From Casuarius casuarius (lineage: Eukaryota; Chordata; Aves; Casuariiformes; Casuariidae), in contig PTFA01000011.1 of assembly GCA_003342895.1 (NCBI GenBank), forward strand, positions 5,545,027-5,609,026: a stretch of 64,000 nucleotides of DNA, written 5' to 3'. Positions 1 to 11,709 of this stretch are shown here, piece after piece. Numbering within the stretch: position 1 is the first letter of the stretch; every line of letters starts with the position of its first letter. Position numbers and translations under genes: made by a program. Below the pieces are notes generated by a model. It was not told the DNA's origin. It saw nothing but the letters and a program-made list of their open reading frames with translations, and did not search any database.

Positions 1-1077
1 ATGGCACCCTCCAATGCACTGCTCCCTCCTTGGCTCTCAACCTGCTGTCTTCCCCCTAACCACTCCCTCCCACCGCCCCAAGGTGTAGGAGCTATCTTTT
101 GGCAGTCTAAAGGAGTCATTTGCACACACCTCTCTGCAGGTCCCTCTCTTCCTTTCCTGTTCCCTTCCTAAAGCCTCGGCTTGCTTCCCAGCATACTCAG
201 TTACTAGTTCCTGTCCTGAGGGTTCAGCCATGTTGCCAAAAGGAAAGGCATTAGCAGCTGTGAAGCAGGGCAGGGTGCAACCCTGTAAGCGCTAAGCAGC
301 CATCTGCATGCCTGTGTGAAGGGGCTGCGCCAAACACGGGTCAGTACCTACAGCAGAAATACAGAGCATGTGGGGCTGAGTGCCAGGTATGCACCACCAC
401 GTGCTCCAGGGACCTGCTCAAGGACTTGAGCAGACCACAGCTAGCCCACCTCCTGATCCAGATACCTGCATTTCTCTACCGCTAATCAGGATTCAAAAGG
501 TCAATGCACACAGATCCGTGATGATGAAAACATTTCCCCATCCCACCATTTCCCCACCACACCATCTTGATTTAGGCTGGAGTTAATCGGATGCTTGGCT
601 TTACCTAGCAGAAGTCCATCATGTAGTGCAGGTCAATTTGGTGGGGGGTAGCGGGTTTAGCCTTGCTCTTGTGTGCATGCAGTATCTGCAGAAAAGGAAA
701 ATAAACCACTGCTAGAAGGATTGTTTTTCTGGTTGGTGTCAGCAGGTATGACAGAGTAAAAGGTGACTGAGGTCCTAAACACCCTTTCAATTACAAAAGC
801 AGAGGAAATTTTTCACTATAAGGCCTTTGTAGGGGACCATGCCAGCGAAACTGAAACTTACTTACTGCATACTTACAGTGTTGTAAAATTTGCTAACACA
901 AGTATGCTCTTACTTAGCACCTATTAAGATGCAACTAACTAACTAAGGTGGCAACTAAAAAGGAGAAAATGAGGGAGCTAGACATGAGCATACATATGAC
1001 ATACATATGTAACACAGGCAGGATTGCCAAACAACCATGGACTCAGTTCTTCACTCTCTCTTCTTTATAAATATAGA
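1..1077. other. Unique non-coding sequence
   Basis: I see no gene here. The first 600 bases are richer in GC and CpG than most of the window (for example around positions 285-400), but no frame shows a convincing exon with both splice sites. A short AT-rich direct repeat (catacatatg, twice, near 987-1010) precedes the microsatellite that follows. Confidence 0.6.
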
Positions 1078-1147
1078 TATATATGTATGTGTGTGTGTGT
1101 GTGTGTATGTATGTGTGTGTGTGTGTGCGCGTGTGTGTGTGTGTATG
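1078..1147. repeat. (TG)n/(TATG)n microsatellite
   Basis: An interrupted alternating purine-pyrimidine tract of TG dinucleotides with TATG and CGCG interruptions runs for about 70 bases. The central tgtgcgcgtgtg part is a classic Z-DNA-forming composition. The open frame read across it on the minus strand encodes only His-Thr repeats and is an artefact of the microsatellite. Confidence 0.95.
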
Positions 1148-2867
1148 TAAACATAGCAAAGCAAGTAAATAGCCTTGTCCAGGGAATTCTTTGATGAAGA
1201 GGTTTCTCACAGACCTTACGGTATAGCGGGCTCTGTATGAAATCATATGATAGCCCCCAGAAAAAGGATGCATTATGTTAGCACACTGCAGGTGGAAAGA
1301 ACAGTAAACCAGGCAACCACAGAGCTATGCTGGGGCTGCGGACCCCCTCCTAAAGCAATAGGTCAATTTTTTTTTTCTGTAGAAGGGCCTAGGCTGGCCC
1401 TACATTTCTATTAGTTTTACCTAAAGCTCTTTTAGACGTCACAAGCACCCAGTGCCCTTGAACGAGGACTATGTCACTTGCAGAACTGACAAGCTCCACT
1501 GTGGTGTTGAAAGCACTCCTTGGAGTTTAGGCTCCTCGAGCAATTCCTCTGTGATAAGAAATCACATCTTGTAAACTTCAGCCCCAAGTAGCTGAACGTA
1601 GTCCATTTGTGACAGTGCTCATTTCCCCCACCATAATTTTTCAGACAGCGTCATACTCTATTTACTCACATTGTGGTGGCCTTTGGAAGGCTGAATCTTG
1701 ATTGATATTTTTCTGTTCTAATATAATTCTACACTGTTATGCAGATAATATATGCACACATGGTTTTGTTATAAATGTACAGACAGACACATCGGTTATA
1801 ATATTGACTCCTCGCAGATTATGTTTTAGATATTTTTAACTGTGAGGATACCCCTACTGTATACTTATGGACAGAAAGAAGTATTTCAGCCTCCACCCAT
1901 CCAAAATGAACCATTGTTTATTCCTAAGAACCACCATTCCCCACAATTATTGTTTAATTAATCACTCAGTGCCTGTGCTGTAGGGACAGTTTTATTTCCC
2001 TTTCTTTTATTTCAAATAAGCTCTGATAACTCAGTCAGTTTAGCACAATTCCAGTAGGTGGAGTAATGGTAAAGCAGATATCTGCTCCAGCTATTTATAT
2101 TTTTAAACAGCCATTTTTAATATCTTTTGCTGAGATTTGCATAAACCAGAGTTTGATATATGTCAGAAACAGCAATAGGTGTGTATATACATATTATATA
2201 TGCACACACTCAAAAATGTAGAGATTAAAAGAACATCCTTAATACCTATAACAGAAATGAAGTGCCTTTCTGTCTTAAATCCAACCTTCTATGCTGTTTT
2301 CTTCAATTTCTACATATTGGATAACACGTATTTTGCAAATGGCGCTAGCAGCCCGAAACCCTACATTCCCATAAATTTGGAAAGGATTGATCAATGCCCG
2401 GAGGGAGACAGGACTCACTGGTGAGCTCTGCTTTGGTATTAAGGTCAGCTGAGATTTGAGAGACAGCTTTGGTCAATAGTGTCATGCCCTTGCCAACCCA
2501 TGGTTGTGCAGTGTGCCCAAAGCCTTCAATACACGGGGAAGGGGCACCGCTAGGGAGACCCTTGTCTTCTGTCAGGCTGGAGGAGGGCTGCTGCCTGCTG
2601 GATGCACTTATGCAAAGGAAAAGTTTCTTTGGCTACAGCCGTTACTCTTCCTGCCCTCCACTCCTCTCCCAGCTACTCTTCCCAGCTTCCAGCAGTCTTT
2701 CAGGTAGACAACAAGGCAGAGCCTTAATGAACCCCTAGCAGCCCCACATCCCTGAAGCAGCTTAGCCTCCAACAGCAGCAATTTTAGCTCAAGTTTAAGT
2801 CACTGACGTATCAAAATATATAGACTTTAGAAAACGAAACTGATATACACTGAAAGAAATCTCATTA
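1148..2867. other. Non-coding, partly AT-rich and CNE-like
   Basis: No gene is recognised. Positions 1935-2175 are AT-rich and contain TAAT/ATTA homeodomain-type cores, a MEF2-like CTATTTATAT and a CTCF-like core (see findings), so a conserved regulatory element is possible. A plus-strand segment ending in a CACTG/GTGAGC donor at 2419 has an open frame over its last 24 codons or so. Its acceptor (GCGCTAGCAG near 2350) is weak, so I do not call an exon. Confidence 0.45.
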
Positions 2868-2932
2868 GGACTGCACTCTGTAGTCCTTGTTCAGGCAAAA
2901 CTCCTACCAAAGTCAGCTGCAGTTTTTCCTGA
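2868..2932. repeat. Old amniote interspersed repeat fragment (palindromic family)
   Basis: The sequence 'actgcactctgtagtcctt' followed by 'ttcaggcaaaactcctacc' matches, from memory, an old family in reptile and bird genomes whose consensus carries a palindrome around 'ccattgacttcaatgg' and a 'caggcaaaactccc' arm. This copy has lost the centre of the palindrome. I cannot give the official family name. Confidence 0.45.
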
Positions 2933-4052
2933 TAAAACAAGCTGGCACAAGCCCTTTAGTCATTATGAGAAGAAAAGTGACCATTTAGTATTAATGCATT
3001 TACTGAGTGACTGTACTTAGATAAGGAGGAGTGCAGTACACTTCTGTATGGATATCTTAGACTGACGTCTGAAGCCTTATGAAGACAGTACCTTCCCTAA
3101 TATCAATGCTAATTTTGTAAGATGGCTGAAACTGAGCTCTGCTTGTGTGCAAAAATTAAAAACTTGGTCAGGTTATCACCATCGTTCTTCTTTAACTCTG
3201 AGCTTTGTAAGGAAAAACATAAATACAGGAGCTTCAATTTTCTCCTAGAGCTCATATTAAATTGCAAATACCAACACAAAGGGGAAAAAAAAGAGAACAA
3301 GGCTTCTTCTGTAAAATTAATATAGGTCTAAAGAACTGTAAATATCTGTCTCAGTATATGCACCAGAGAGTATAGGTAAAGCTATTTCCCCTATTACCAC
3401 TTGTTCTGAGCAGGTATGTGGAGATTATTAATATTAAAGAATATTAAAGAACCTCTTCCTCCCTACCAAATCCACAAGTTTAAGAAAATGTTTTCTCATA
3501 TTCATCTCAAAATACTAAGCTGCCTGTACTACCTTCTTTAGGATTGTTCAAGCTTATAATCATTTTGCCATTACTTTGTCTGTAAATTACTTGTGATTCA
3601 TTCAGGGTATTTTATCATTTTTTTAAGCTGTTTTCAGTAAAACAAAATTATCTGTACTCTTTCCCCTGCAGATGCAAGCATTGCAGTATGATCATCTTCT
3701 TCTAGCTCCCTATTTTTCTCTACAAGAAAGGGGAGAAGCACAGAATAACAGATATTTCAAACTAACCACATATTTTCTGTCAGACAAAATATAGTCATAT
3801 CCCTGAAAACAAACATAACCTTAAGTTATACCACAGAAAGGGAGTGAGAAAAAATGAATATAAAATATACCACAATCATTCAATAAAAAGAGCTGTAAGA
3901 TTAACGGAGTCAGGAATTAGAATGATCTCAAGAGATCACGCTCATAATATTTGACATGTTTTGACACGTATAGGAAGGATAAATGAGTTTTAAAGCAGAA
4001 AAAGAAAGGAACGCTTTACAGAGAGGTTGCCTAATTAGGGCCGTATTCCTAN
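2933..4052. other. Unique AT-rich non-coding sequence
   Basis: No gene, RNA or recognisable repeat is seen. A 10-bp tandem duplication (atattaaaga, twice) lies near 3430-3450. The block ends at an ambiguous base at 4052, where composition changes sharply. Confidence 0.6.
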
Positions 4053-4264
4053 AGCTGCTGTGCACCTTCTGCAGCCCCTGCAGCCCCATCACTGGCAGCT
4101 CGTTCCAGGAGGAGTCCCAGCTAGGTTGCAACTCGCACAAGGCCCACAGCACCTTGCCGCGCCAGGGCTACCTGTTTGTTAATCAGCCATGCCAACCATG
4201 AGGGCCCCCTGCAAGGACCGGTCACGGTAGATGGCTTCCCAAATAGTAACCACAGCTCATCCTA
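4053..4264. other. GC-rich islet bracketed by single Ns
   Basis: About 210 bases, clearly richer in GC and CpG than both flanks, lie exactly between ambiguous bases at 4052 and 4265. A plus-strand frame is open across most of it, but there is no convincing splice pair or recognisable product. It could be a GC-rich piece of old repeat, a small regulatory islet, or sequence placed by gap filling. Confidence 0.35.
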
Positions 4265-4265
4265 N

Positions 4266-5156
4266 TACAGACATCCCCGGTGCTCTCCCTCACTGGTTCA
4301 TACAAAGGCTGCTTATTTCTCCTTGCTCGGATGCAATAAAAAGTATGACTATCCTGAGGGAGTGGGAAGGATAGGGCACATTTTTTAGCACCTAAGTACA
4401 TGAAATTCAGTCCACATTCAAATCTTTGGAGAAAAAAAAGAAGGATGGGGAGAGTCATGAGGAATCCTGCCCATGGAAAAAACTTTCTGTAACATTCGTA
4501 GCAAGAGCCTCCTCCACTGATGACAAAAAAGACAAGATCATTTTTGCACTTGTCCTTACTCTGACTACATTGTTTTCAGTTTAGGTGCTAGCTTGTCATT
4601 CAGTTACCCACAGTGTAAGGGTGGAGGTCTGACATGAGAGTTAGTGTGTGATTTAGTGTATGAATTTGCCTTTTTGATAGGTTTCTTGAGGTTTCTGAAT
4701 CTAGAGGGCCCCTTCACATAAATCTTAGCTGATGCTGCCTAGAAAGAAGAGTTTACAATATCGTCCCTTTTACTGGCGTTAGTTCTGTAAAACTGCATCC
4801 TGCTTCAGTGATTGCTAGGTGCCGCTTCTCTGTGTTATGGTTTGTATCATTTTATACATTGCTCCCTGGGCTCAGAGCCATGGAGAAGAGGGAGCCTGAA
4901 AAGCAAAAGCAAAAAATGGAAGTGAATCTTTGTCAGTCCAATTTGCTGTGGGGCACTAATCAAGGGGAAGCCTAGAAGCTCTTGACAGAAAATGAAGCAA
5001 GAGAAAGTAAACTGGTGGTAAAGGGACATTAATAAAAACCAGAACACTTTGGAGAGCTCAAATATACAGCTGGTGAAATCCAATGTTCAGCTGACATGTT
5101 TTGCTTTCCTAAAAGAACTTTAAAAACACAGAGTTCTGCATGCAAATCTTAGACTT
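4266..5156. other. Unique non-coding sequence
   Basis: No gene or repeat is recognised. The open frames on both strands lack splice context and any recognisable product. Confidence 0.6.
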
Positions 5157-5253
5157 ATAGATTAATTCAGGTTCGAATTGACCTTGGGAGGTCATCTGCT
5201 CCAGCCTCCTGCTCAAAGCAGGATCAGCACTGCATTCAAACTAGAAGTATCTG
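5157..5253 (-). mobile_element. CR1 LINE fragment, 3' end
   Basis: On the plus strand this reads 'gaccttgggaggtcatctg' followed by 'ctccagcctcctgctcaaag' and 'caggatcagcactgcattc'. This is the reverse complement of the 3'-terminal region of avian/reptilian CR1 retrotransposons. CR1 copies are typically cut short at the 5' end, so a bare 3' tail of about 100 bases is the expected remnant. It carries no coding capacity. The divergence indicates an old insertion. Confidence 0.8.
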
Positions 5254-7402
5254 TTTCAGTTACACATTTCATGAGTCGGCATGTAATGAAAATACTATAG
5301 CCTCAATCAAGTGTCTTGAACTAAGAAAAAGATCAGGTATCACCTACCAAGATAGTCTGACACCTGCAAGGTAAAGAATATATCTAGCAGTAACCAACAT
5401 AGGTATTCATTACACTATCACTTCAAAGCACAGCTTTCACATATGTTAGCAGCAGCCTTGTTACAGCTTTGCCTTATCTGCATTAGCACTAGATCTCAAG
5501 TAACATGGAGAAAAAATGAACTACAGTAATACTTCCAGTGGTAGAGGGATCAGAGGAAACCTAAAGAAAGATGCAAGGAAAAAGCCTTTTGAGTTTTCCT
5601 AAATTTTCTATAAAGAGCTGCAAAACATGCTATAGCAAGAAATAAGATCCCCACCGAGTTCATGTAAATGAGAGTTCTAAAAATGTGTGCTAGGTACCAG
5701 AGGATTTGTTCATTATTAAATTTGTATTGTGTTTACCTGTGTATTGCAAGACTGAGGAAGACTTAATTGCACACTATGTCCTTGCCCTCTGACCTTCCCA
5801 TTAATTACATTTTGCTAGAGTAAGAATTAGATGCACTATTTTATCTTATTTCCCTAGGACTGAGACAGTTATTAATTCCTAATAAGCTTGCTTCTTCCAT
5901 CTGCAGAAAGCTATATTTTCTTTCCATTGCATGCACAGAACTCCCAGAAGCTTTTCATTTGCATATATTGAAGATCACTTCACACATTTAACACTTCCAA
6001 AGTAAACTTGCCTAGAGCCACCATGTGGCTGTGCTCTGAGGTTTAATCTCCTCTTGGTCTGTAATCATAACACCCACTGAAATTAGCAAAATGAGGAGGA
6101 TATACGTACATACATATGTGAGGAATATAGCTGCCTGGTAGCTTCAGAGAGGTTCATTTCTTGAAGTGCTAAATGGAAAGACTGATCTTCAACATACTTC
6201 CCACTCTCACTTCTACGGATCTGTTCCTGCCATGTTGTATGGCTTAGCTTCCAACAAAGGCAAGGTTCTTTACTGAATCAGTGAAGTTTTTTTTTTTTTT
6301 TTAATCTTTCAGAATGGTTCTTTTTATTTCACAGGGATATTAGTTGAAATTATATTCTACTCCCATCCTCACCTACTAGCTTAATAGTCATCACATCATT
6401 GCACAAATTATTTTTAATATCTTGAAAAAATCATTAAGTGAACAAAAGATCCTGACATAAGTCAAAAGATTTTTTCCTCAAATATGAAGTTAATAAAAAA
6501 GAACTCTAGAATATTAAAGTCTACTTTTTAAGCCACCTTTGTTCGCATTTTAAAGAAGGGCCTTTCTGCCTATTTTCAACAAATTTAGATACTAAGCTCT
6601 GACCAAGGATAATGATTAAACCAGAGGATTTTAACATGCAAGAACCTCCTAACAAAAAATAGACTTTTATAACCAAACATGTTTTTCTTTTGTTAAGAGA
6701 TTGAGCACAAACTGCAGTGGTTAAACCTCTTTTCAGCTTTCAGGCAGGGTAAAAAGCTGCCATTTAATAGAACTTCTGTCTCCAGAAAACGCTCCACCAC
6801 ATAAGCTACCAAATGAGACACGAGGAAGAGGGAAAGAGAAAGTAACACCTATGTGGCAGTGGTGGAAGCATCGTGCCCAGCCGGATAATGCAGAAGTGCT
6901 GGAAGGGCTAAAAATAAGTTAATGTGACAAGCACAGCTCAATTTCTCTGGATTGTCAAGCATGAAGAACTCATCCTTTCTTTCTCAAAGTTCGTGGCAGG
7001 TCTGGAATATACAGCTGGGAGTATGTCCGTTTGTGCTCCATCTCCTCACCCTATTGAACCAGAGTTACTATCAGGCTCTTCTGTTGGTTGATAAGAAAAA
7101 ACTTTCTCAGTTTTGTCTCAACTTCTCCCACTCTCTGATTCCAAAGAGATTTGGAAGTTGAAGGAATCTGCCTATGTTAGTTTATTATTTCATTATCAAA
7201 TGAAAGACTGCAATAACACGGATTCAGGGTGAGGGACAATTTCTGTTATGTTGTTATCCACCTTTGACCATTACATTGGGCAAGTTAACTAGCAGAAAAT
7301 CAGGTTGTTTTGAAGAATGGGAGAAGACCAGAAGGAGTAAATATCCCAATGCACACTGACACAATGAGTTTGCCCTGACCAGGCAGTGAATGATGCCATG
7401 AG
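5254..7402. other. Unique AT-rich non-coding sequence
   Basis: No gene is supported. It contains a T16 run (6287-6302) followed by a good acceptor (taatctttcag at 6311) with about 23 open codons after it, but no usable donor. Short open frames elsewhere lack splice sites. Confidence 0.55.
6287..6302 (+). repeat. T16 homopolymer
   Basis: A run of sixteen T residues leads directly into 'aatctttcag'. It could be a long polypyrimidine tract or the A-tail of an old minus-strand retroelement. No retroelement body is recognisable next to it. Confidence 0.9.
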
Positions 7403-7650
7403 TACGCTGTGCCTGGCCTTGCATCCCACTGGCCCTAGCCTTGCCTTTCAAGCTTGACTTTGGCCAGACCCAGGGCCTGCAGCAGTACCTGGCAGTGGCT
7501 GGGCTGTCGCAGACTCTGGTCACCATCCGTGGCTCAGCCTGGCTTGCCTCNCTGGGGGGCTGCAGTATGGGACGGGATAGGCAGGGGGCACCACATGGCT
7601 CTGCCGCCTCATAGCCCCCAGCGAGTCATGGCTCCATGGACGAGTTACAA
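7403..7650. other. GC-rich islet with ambiguous base
   Basis: A GC-rich, locally CpG-richer patch surrounds the N at 7551. Two plus-strand frames stay open for 60-70 codons here. No splice pair, start context or recognisable domain is visible, and long open frames are expected by chance in GC-rich sequence. I leave it uncalled as a gene. Confidence 0.35.
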
Positions 7651-7857
7651 TTGCACTATTTGTGAAATTGCTGACATCTTGAATTTAATCCAGGTCAAGA
7701 CCTAACAGACTTGTAATAGCAAAAGAAAAATTTAGCATTTTTAGAAATGTTGTTTCCCTTTACAGTAAAAGCTGTTTTTACAAATAGTGTAAATATCTAA
7801 ACCAGCATATGCCTATTTTCAAGGCGTTTGTCTTCTAATTATCTGAGATTTTCACAG

Positions 7858-7906
7858 ACACTTATGTTGGTCAGAAGTCAGCAGCATTCCCCAGAGATGG
7901 GCACGA
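7858..7906 (+). other. Candidate internal exon (49 nt)
   Basis: Seen: a good acceptor (atctgagattttcacag) and a donor with a perfect intronic side (CACGA/GTAAGTTA) bracket 49 bases that are open in all three frames. In the frame entering at phase 0 and leaving at phase 1, it joins in phase with the candidates at 10108, 11464 and 11642. Inference: it may be a small exon of a plus-strand gene or lncRNA. I do not recognise the product in any frame. Such acceptor-donor pairs also arise by chance. Confidence 0.15.
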
Positions 7907-10107
7907 GTAAGTTAATTTCTCTTGATACTATTTTTCTTATGTTGCTCTAGATTCATCCAGTCTGCTTGACTGGAGTGTAAAATCACCCTTTCCAACAAGT
8001 CACAGGGCAACTACAACAGACAACTGCTCATTCTTCCCAAAACAGTGTGCTCTCGATACATGCTTGACTTGAAGTCTAGTGGATTGAACATATGTTAAAG
8101 TGCTATTTTATGTGAACTGGCATCCTTGGTAGCTCTCAGCATTTCATGGGCATGTATTTGTTTGGCTGTATAGAGAAAAAAGTGGTTGGAAGACTAAACA
8201 AACCAAAAATATTTCAAACTTCGTTTTCTTTTGTTGCACTTAACTGCAAAAAAATTCCACTTAAATGTATCCAAAGCTTTAATGAAATCATCATTAGTGA
8301 TTGTTGGCTGATTCTGTCATGGCTGTAACAATCCTCCTACAATGCATTTTAGCAAATCATCATTCACATTCAGGGTATTTATCCAACTTTGACAAAGGCC
8401 TCTATTTTACAATGAACAGTTGGTTAATAGACATCCTGTTTGTGATGAGGTAAAATCCCTCATATACACCAGAGGTAAGTTAATATATAATGCATTGCAG
8501 CATCTTGCTGTAGGAGAATTAATGGCTGGATCTAAGGGGCAGCAAAAATAGTGACTGCTGGCAGTGCAAAGTCTTTAGATGAATAGGAAGAAGCGATGTG
8601 AAATGTACTATACTCTCATGGTTTACTAGAGAAACTGTTGAGTATACAAATGTACCTCAATAAAGAAGAAGATACTTCACTGACAACTATCCTCGAGAGT
8701 TTGTCAAAACATATATAGTTTTCCATTTACATCTCTGGATTGACAGTAAATACGAAAATTGTTCAACAAGACTTTCTAAAGCATATGACAAATGTACAGA
8801 AATTTTAAACTCTGCTAGCTAGAGACTGTGATGTGTATATTTCACATTGTAGAGGAGCATCTAACAACCTGATGTGATAGGACCTCGAAGATTAATTAAA
8901 TTGTTGGCCTTTCTACTATGACTGCCAATTAGTGTCTAATGTAGTGATGATACTCTGATATATGACTGAAGGAATTCACTATTACTTTCCACTAAAACAC
9001 ATTTTTGCATCGTTAATCAAACCAAGTACATGAAGAACAGCTTTTTCAGTGCTGCCTGCACTTAACAATGATTCCTGAAAGCTTTGACTCAAGATATTCC
9101 CAGTAATCTGAGACACTTTTTCACAGACAATCAGGCTGAAGCTACCAGTTCGAACAAGCAAGAAGATAACAAAAAGGGTGGTAGTTGGTACCGAAGTAAT
9201 TAACGAACATATGAACATACTTTATCATCTAAGCCTTCCAGGCGTTTTGGTGTGGCTTTTTGGTGTGGCATGATCAATTTTGCAGATGAACCCTAAATAT
9301 CAGATTAGGAATCACATAATGTAAGCAAAATTGTCTTTACCTTTGTCATTTACTGCACACTGTCTTAAATCCAAATGGGGTTGTTCAAGATTAAAAGCAA
9401 AACAAGTGGTCTTTTAAAGCCAGATAAGCTAAATTATTACAAATTATACATGTCTCAGTTCAAAATCATTAATGGTTCTCAGAGTAAGAGATTAAAAGAC
9501 AAAAATAACCTAATTAGAAAGGATTTACAGTGGGAAGTTGAATTATTTGTGCTTAGAGCAAGGCAGGATTGGATCTGAAGCACAAGACATTAAACGCCTT
9601 GGCAATAATGATGATGATCGGGAATGTTAACTAGTAGAACTCTGCCATAAACCAGTCACACTAGTTTGAAAAATGGCTAAAAACAACTTGGATACAGTAT
9701 CTTGTTATCTGAAAATTTACCCTGCTTTGCATACTCTGAACAAAAGGAATGGTTAATTATGAGCTTTCAGATAATGCTTTTGCTATACCTGTAGTATGTA
9801 ATGCAGTGTATTTCGACTGCAATTGTAAACTAAGGCATGTATATTTATAAGCAGTCCTTACACTACATTTGTGAAGGGAATGCTGAATAAAAGGTAGCTA
9901 TACCACTGGGGCTGCATGACTTCTAAGTTATCATCAGGCAAGCTGAAAAATAATTTTAACTGAACTGAACATGCAAGGGTAAAGTCAACTTTCTGTTACC
10001 CATGTGTAATGCCAGTGATTTGCATTCAGGAAGCTGTGGGTAGAATTTGGCCTCAAGGAAGTAGCTCACGTTTGTGCCATAACCTTTGTATTACCTTTGT
10101 TTTACAG
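7907..10107. other. Unique AT-rich non-coding sequence
   Basis: No gene is supported. It contains a 13-bp tandem duplication (ttttggtgtggc-type unit, twice, 9244-9268) and a consensus donor at 8473 without a matching acceptor. Confidence 0.55.
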
Positions 10108-10155
10108 AGAGTACAACATTTGGCCAAGAGGAGAAATACACCTCTGGTAAACCAG
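10108..10155 (+). other. Candidate microexon (48 nt)
   Basis: Seen: a branch-point-like ataac about 24 nt upstream, then a pyrimidine-rich acceptor (ttacctttgttttacag), then exactly 48 bases, then the strong donor CCAG/GTAAGC. Two frames are open: phase 0-0, starting Arg-Val-Gln-His-Leu, and phase 1-1, containing TFGQEEKYTSGKP. A length divisible by three with symmetric phase is typical of microexons that can be skipped. Nothing identifies the protein. Chance occurrence is quite possible. Confidence 0.18.
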
Positions 10156-11463
10156 GTAAGCAAATGGGCACAACCCTGCTCAAAACTTCACCAGCATTAA
10201 TCAGAAGTAATTTCATTTCCATTTAAAAGGAAACTATAACATTTTATGAAACAGAAATCTGTGCTTAATTGTTCTGACTCTAGTCTTACAGAGGGAGATT
10301 GGGTTGAACTCCTTGGATGGATGACCTGGGTCTTTCTCCATCACTGAAATTCATTTGTAATTTACCTATTAGATGCTGATGGATGGAATCTGAAGAATTT
10401 ATTGCCAAGGATTTCTGGAGAGATTAAATTCTCTCAAAATTTGCTTCACCCAAGCATTGCTACAGCAATACTGCTCCATGCTAATACCATGAATAGCTCT
10501 ATCTTGGTTGAAAATCTGAGTGGTACCAGAACTTGTCACCTTCCTGATCTTTTTCAGCTCTCTTGATGTGAGAGAAGGAAAAAAACCTGTATATATTTCC
10601 AGAATGGCATACCTGCACACCTGTTTGCAAAGTACACCTCCTGAATGGAGGACCTTGGCACTGGTGCAGCTCACACCGTAATGCAGTAGCTTGTGTCGCC
10701 ACTAGTGCCAGAGCCCTTCAAGCTCCCTCCTGCTTGATTTCAACAAATGGGAAGACATTGCTTGTGCACTAGTACTATGCATGGAGCACTATACAACACT
10801 CCAACTGTGGATTTCAAGGAAATTTCATACTTAAGAACCACCTATGTTGCACACTAAGCTGCTATAGTAAACCAGAAGACATACACTTGATAAGAATGGG
10901 ATTATCTGTAGGACTATCTTCGGTGTGCTAGCAATAGTGTCCTTACATAAAAAACATTTAAATGTTACACATTCAAACAGAAATACCTTGGGGAGTAGAT
11001 AACCGTATCTTTAATACTGACAAATTAAGTTATCAATGCTGAAAAGGCATTTAGGAATACATTTTTTCACCCTGTTTTAATGTAAGATTGTTTATATTTC
11101 TAGTTGTGTCCGCTTTAGTCATTATTATTCAGTTCTGCATTTTCATACATTCAGAGGGTCATTTGCAGCCCAAGTTATGCCAACTGCATAATGTTATGGT
11201 AATAAAAGACTCAAGAGTGAGGCTGAAGAAGCTCAATGTGATCTTTGCCCCTGCCTATAGCCAACTGGCAGAATAACTTGCTGGTCAGAGGACAGCCAAG
11301 CCACATTAAATCTATTGCAGATTTCACTGCTGTATCTCCCCAGAGGGCAACCTATAAGGATGCCATCAGCTGCCTTATCTAAGTGAAGCTCCACTAGGGA
11401 TGAGTAACAGAAATACCCCCGTGGGCATACTTCCTATTGCTAGTGCTCTGCCTCAAATTCCAG
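10156..11463. other. Unique non-coding sequence
   Basis: No gene or clear repeat is seen. A short stretch at 10285-10340 faintly resembles a CR1 tail but was not accepted. Confidence 0.55.
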
Positions 11464-11508
11464 CTCAGAATTTAGTTGGTATCGTTACATTTATCACGCT
11501 AACTACAG
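11464..11508 (+). other. Candidate internal exon (45 nt)
   Basis: Seen: a strong acceptor (ctctgcctcaaattccag) and a donor ACAG/GTAAAA enclose 45 bases. The phase 1-1 frame reads QNLVGIVTFITLTT, a hydrophobic stretch. The phase 2-2 frame is also open. In phase 1 it would continue into the next candidate after a short 133-bp intron. No family is recognised. Confidence 0.15.
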
Positions 11509-11641
11509 GTAAAAATCTTATCTAATTATGCTAGTGCTTCCTCCATATATCCTCTGGTTAAATCACATACAAAAGAAGTTAAAAATCGCATTTTTCTCTA
11601 ACATTGTTATTCCGTGTAAGAATTTGACTTAACTGTTACAG

Positions 11642-11709
11642 AGATATTATGCAACCATAAATGGTTCTGTGCATATTTGTCTTCATTCCAACTCTTAGCA
11701 GATCCACAG
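11642..11709 (+). other. Candidate internal exon (68 nt)
   Basis: Seen: an acceptor (gacttaactgttacag) and a very strong donor (CACAG/GTAAGTC) flank 68 bases. Only one frame is open throughout. It enters at phase 1, which fits the preceding candidate, and leaves at phase 0, ending SSFQLLADPQ. The other two frames contain stops. No domain can be named. The assignment rests on splice signals and phase only. Confidence 0.17.

Noticed and set aside
1043..1273. His/Thr-rich frame on the minus strand
   Set aside because: It is translation of the (TG)n microsatellite.
10285..10340. Possible CR1 3' tail
   Set aside because: Only scattered words match the consensus; the terminal tctatgat repeat is missing.
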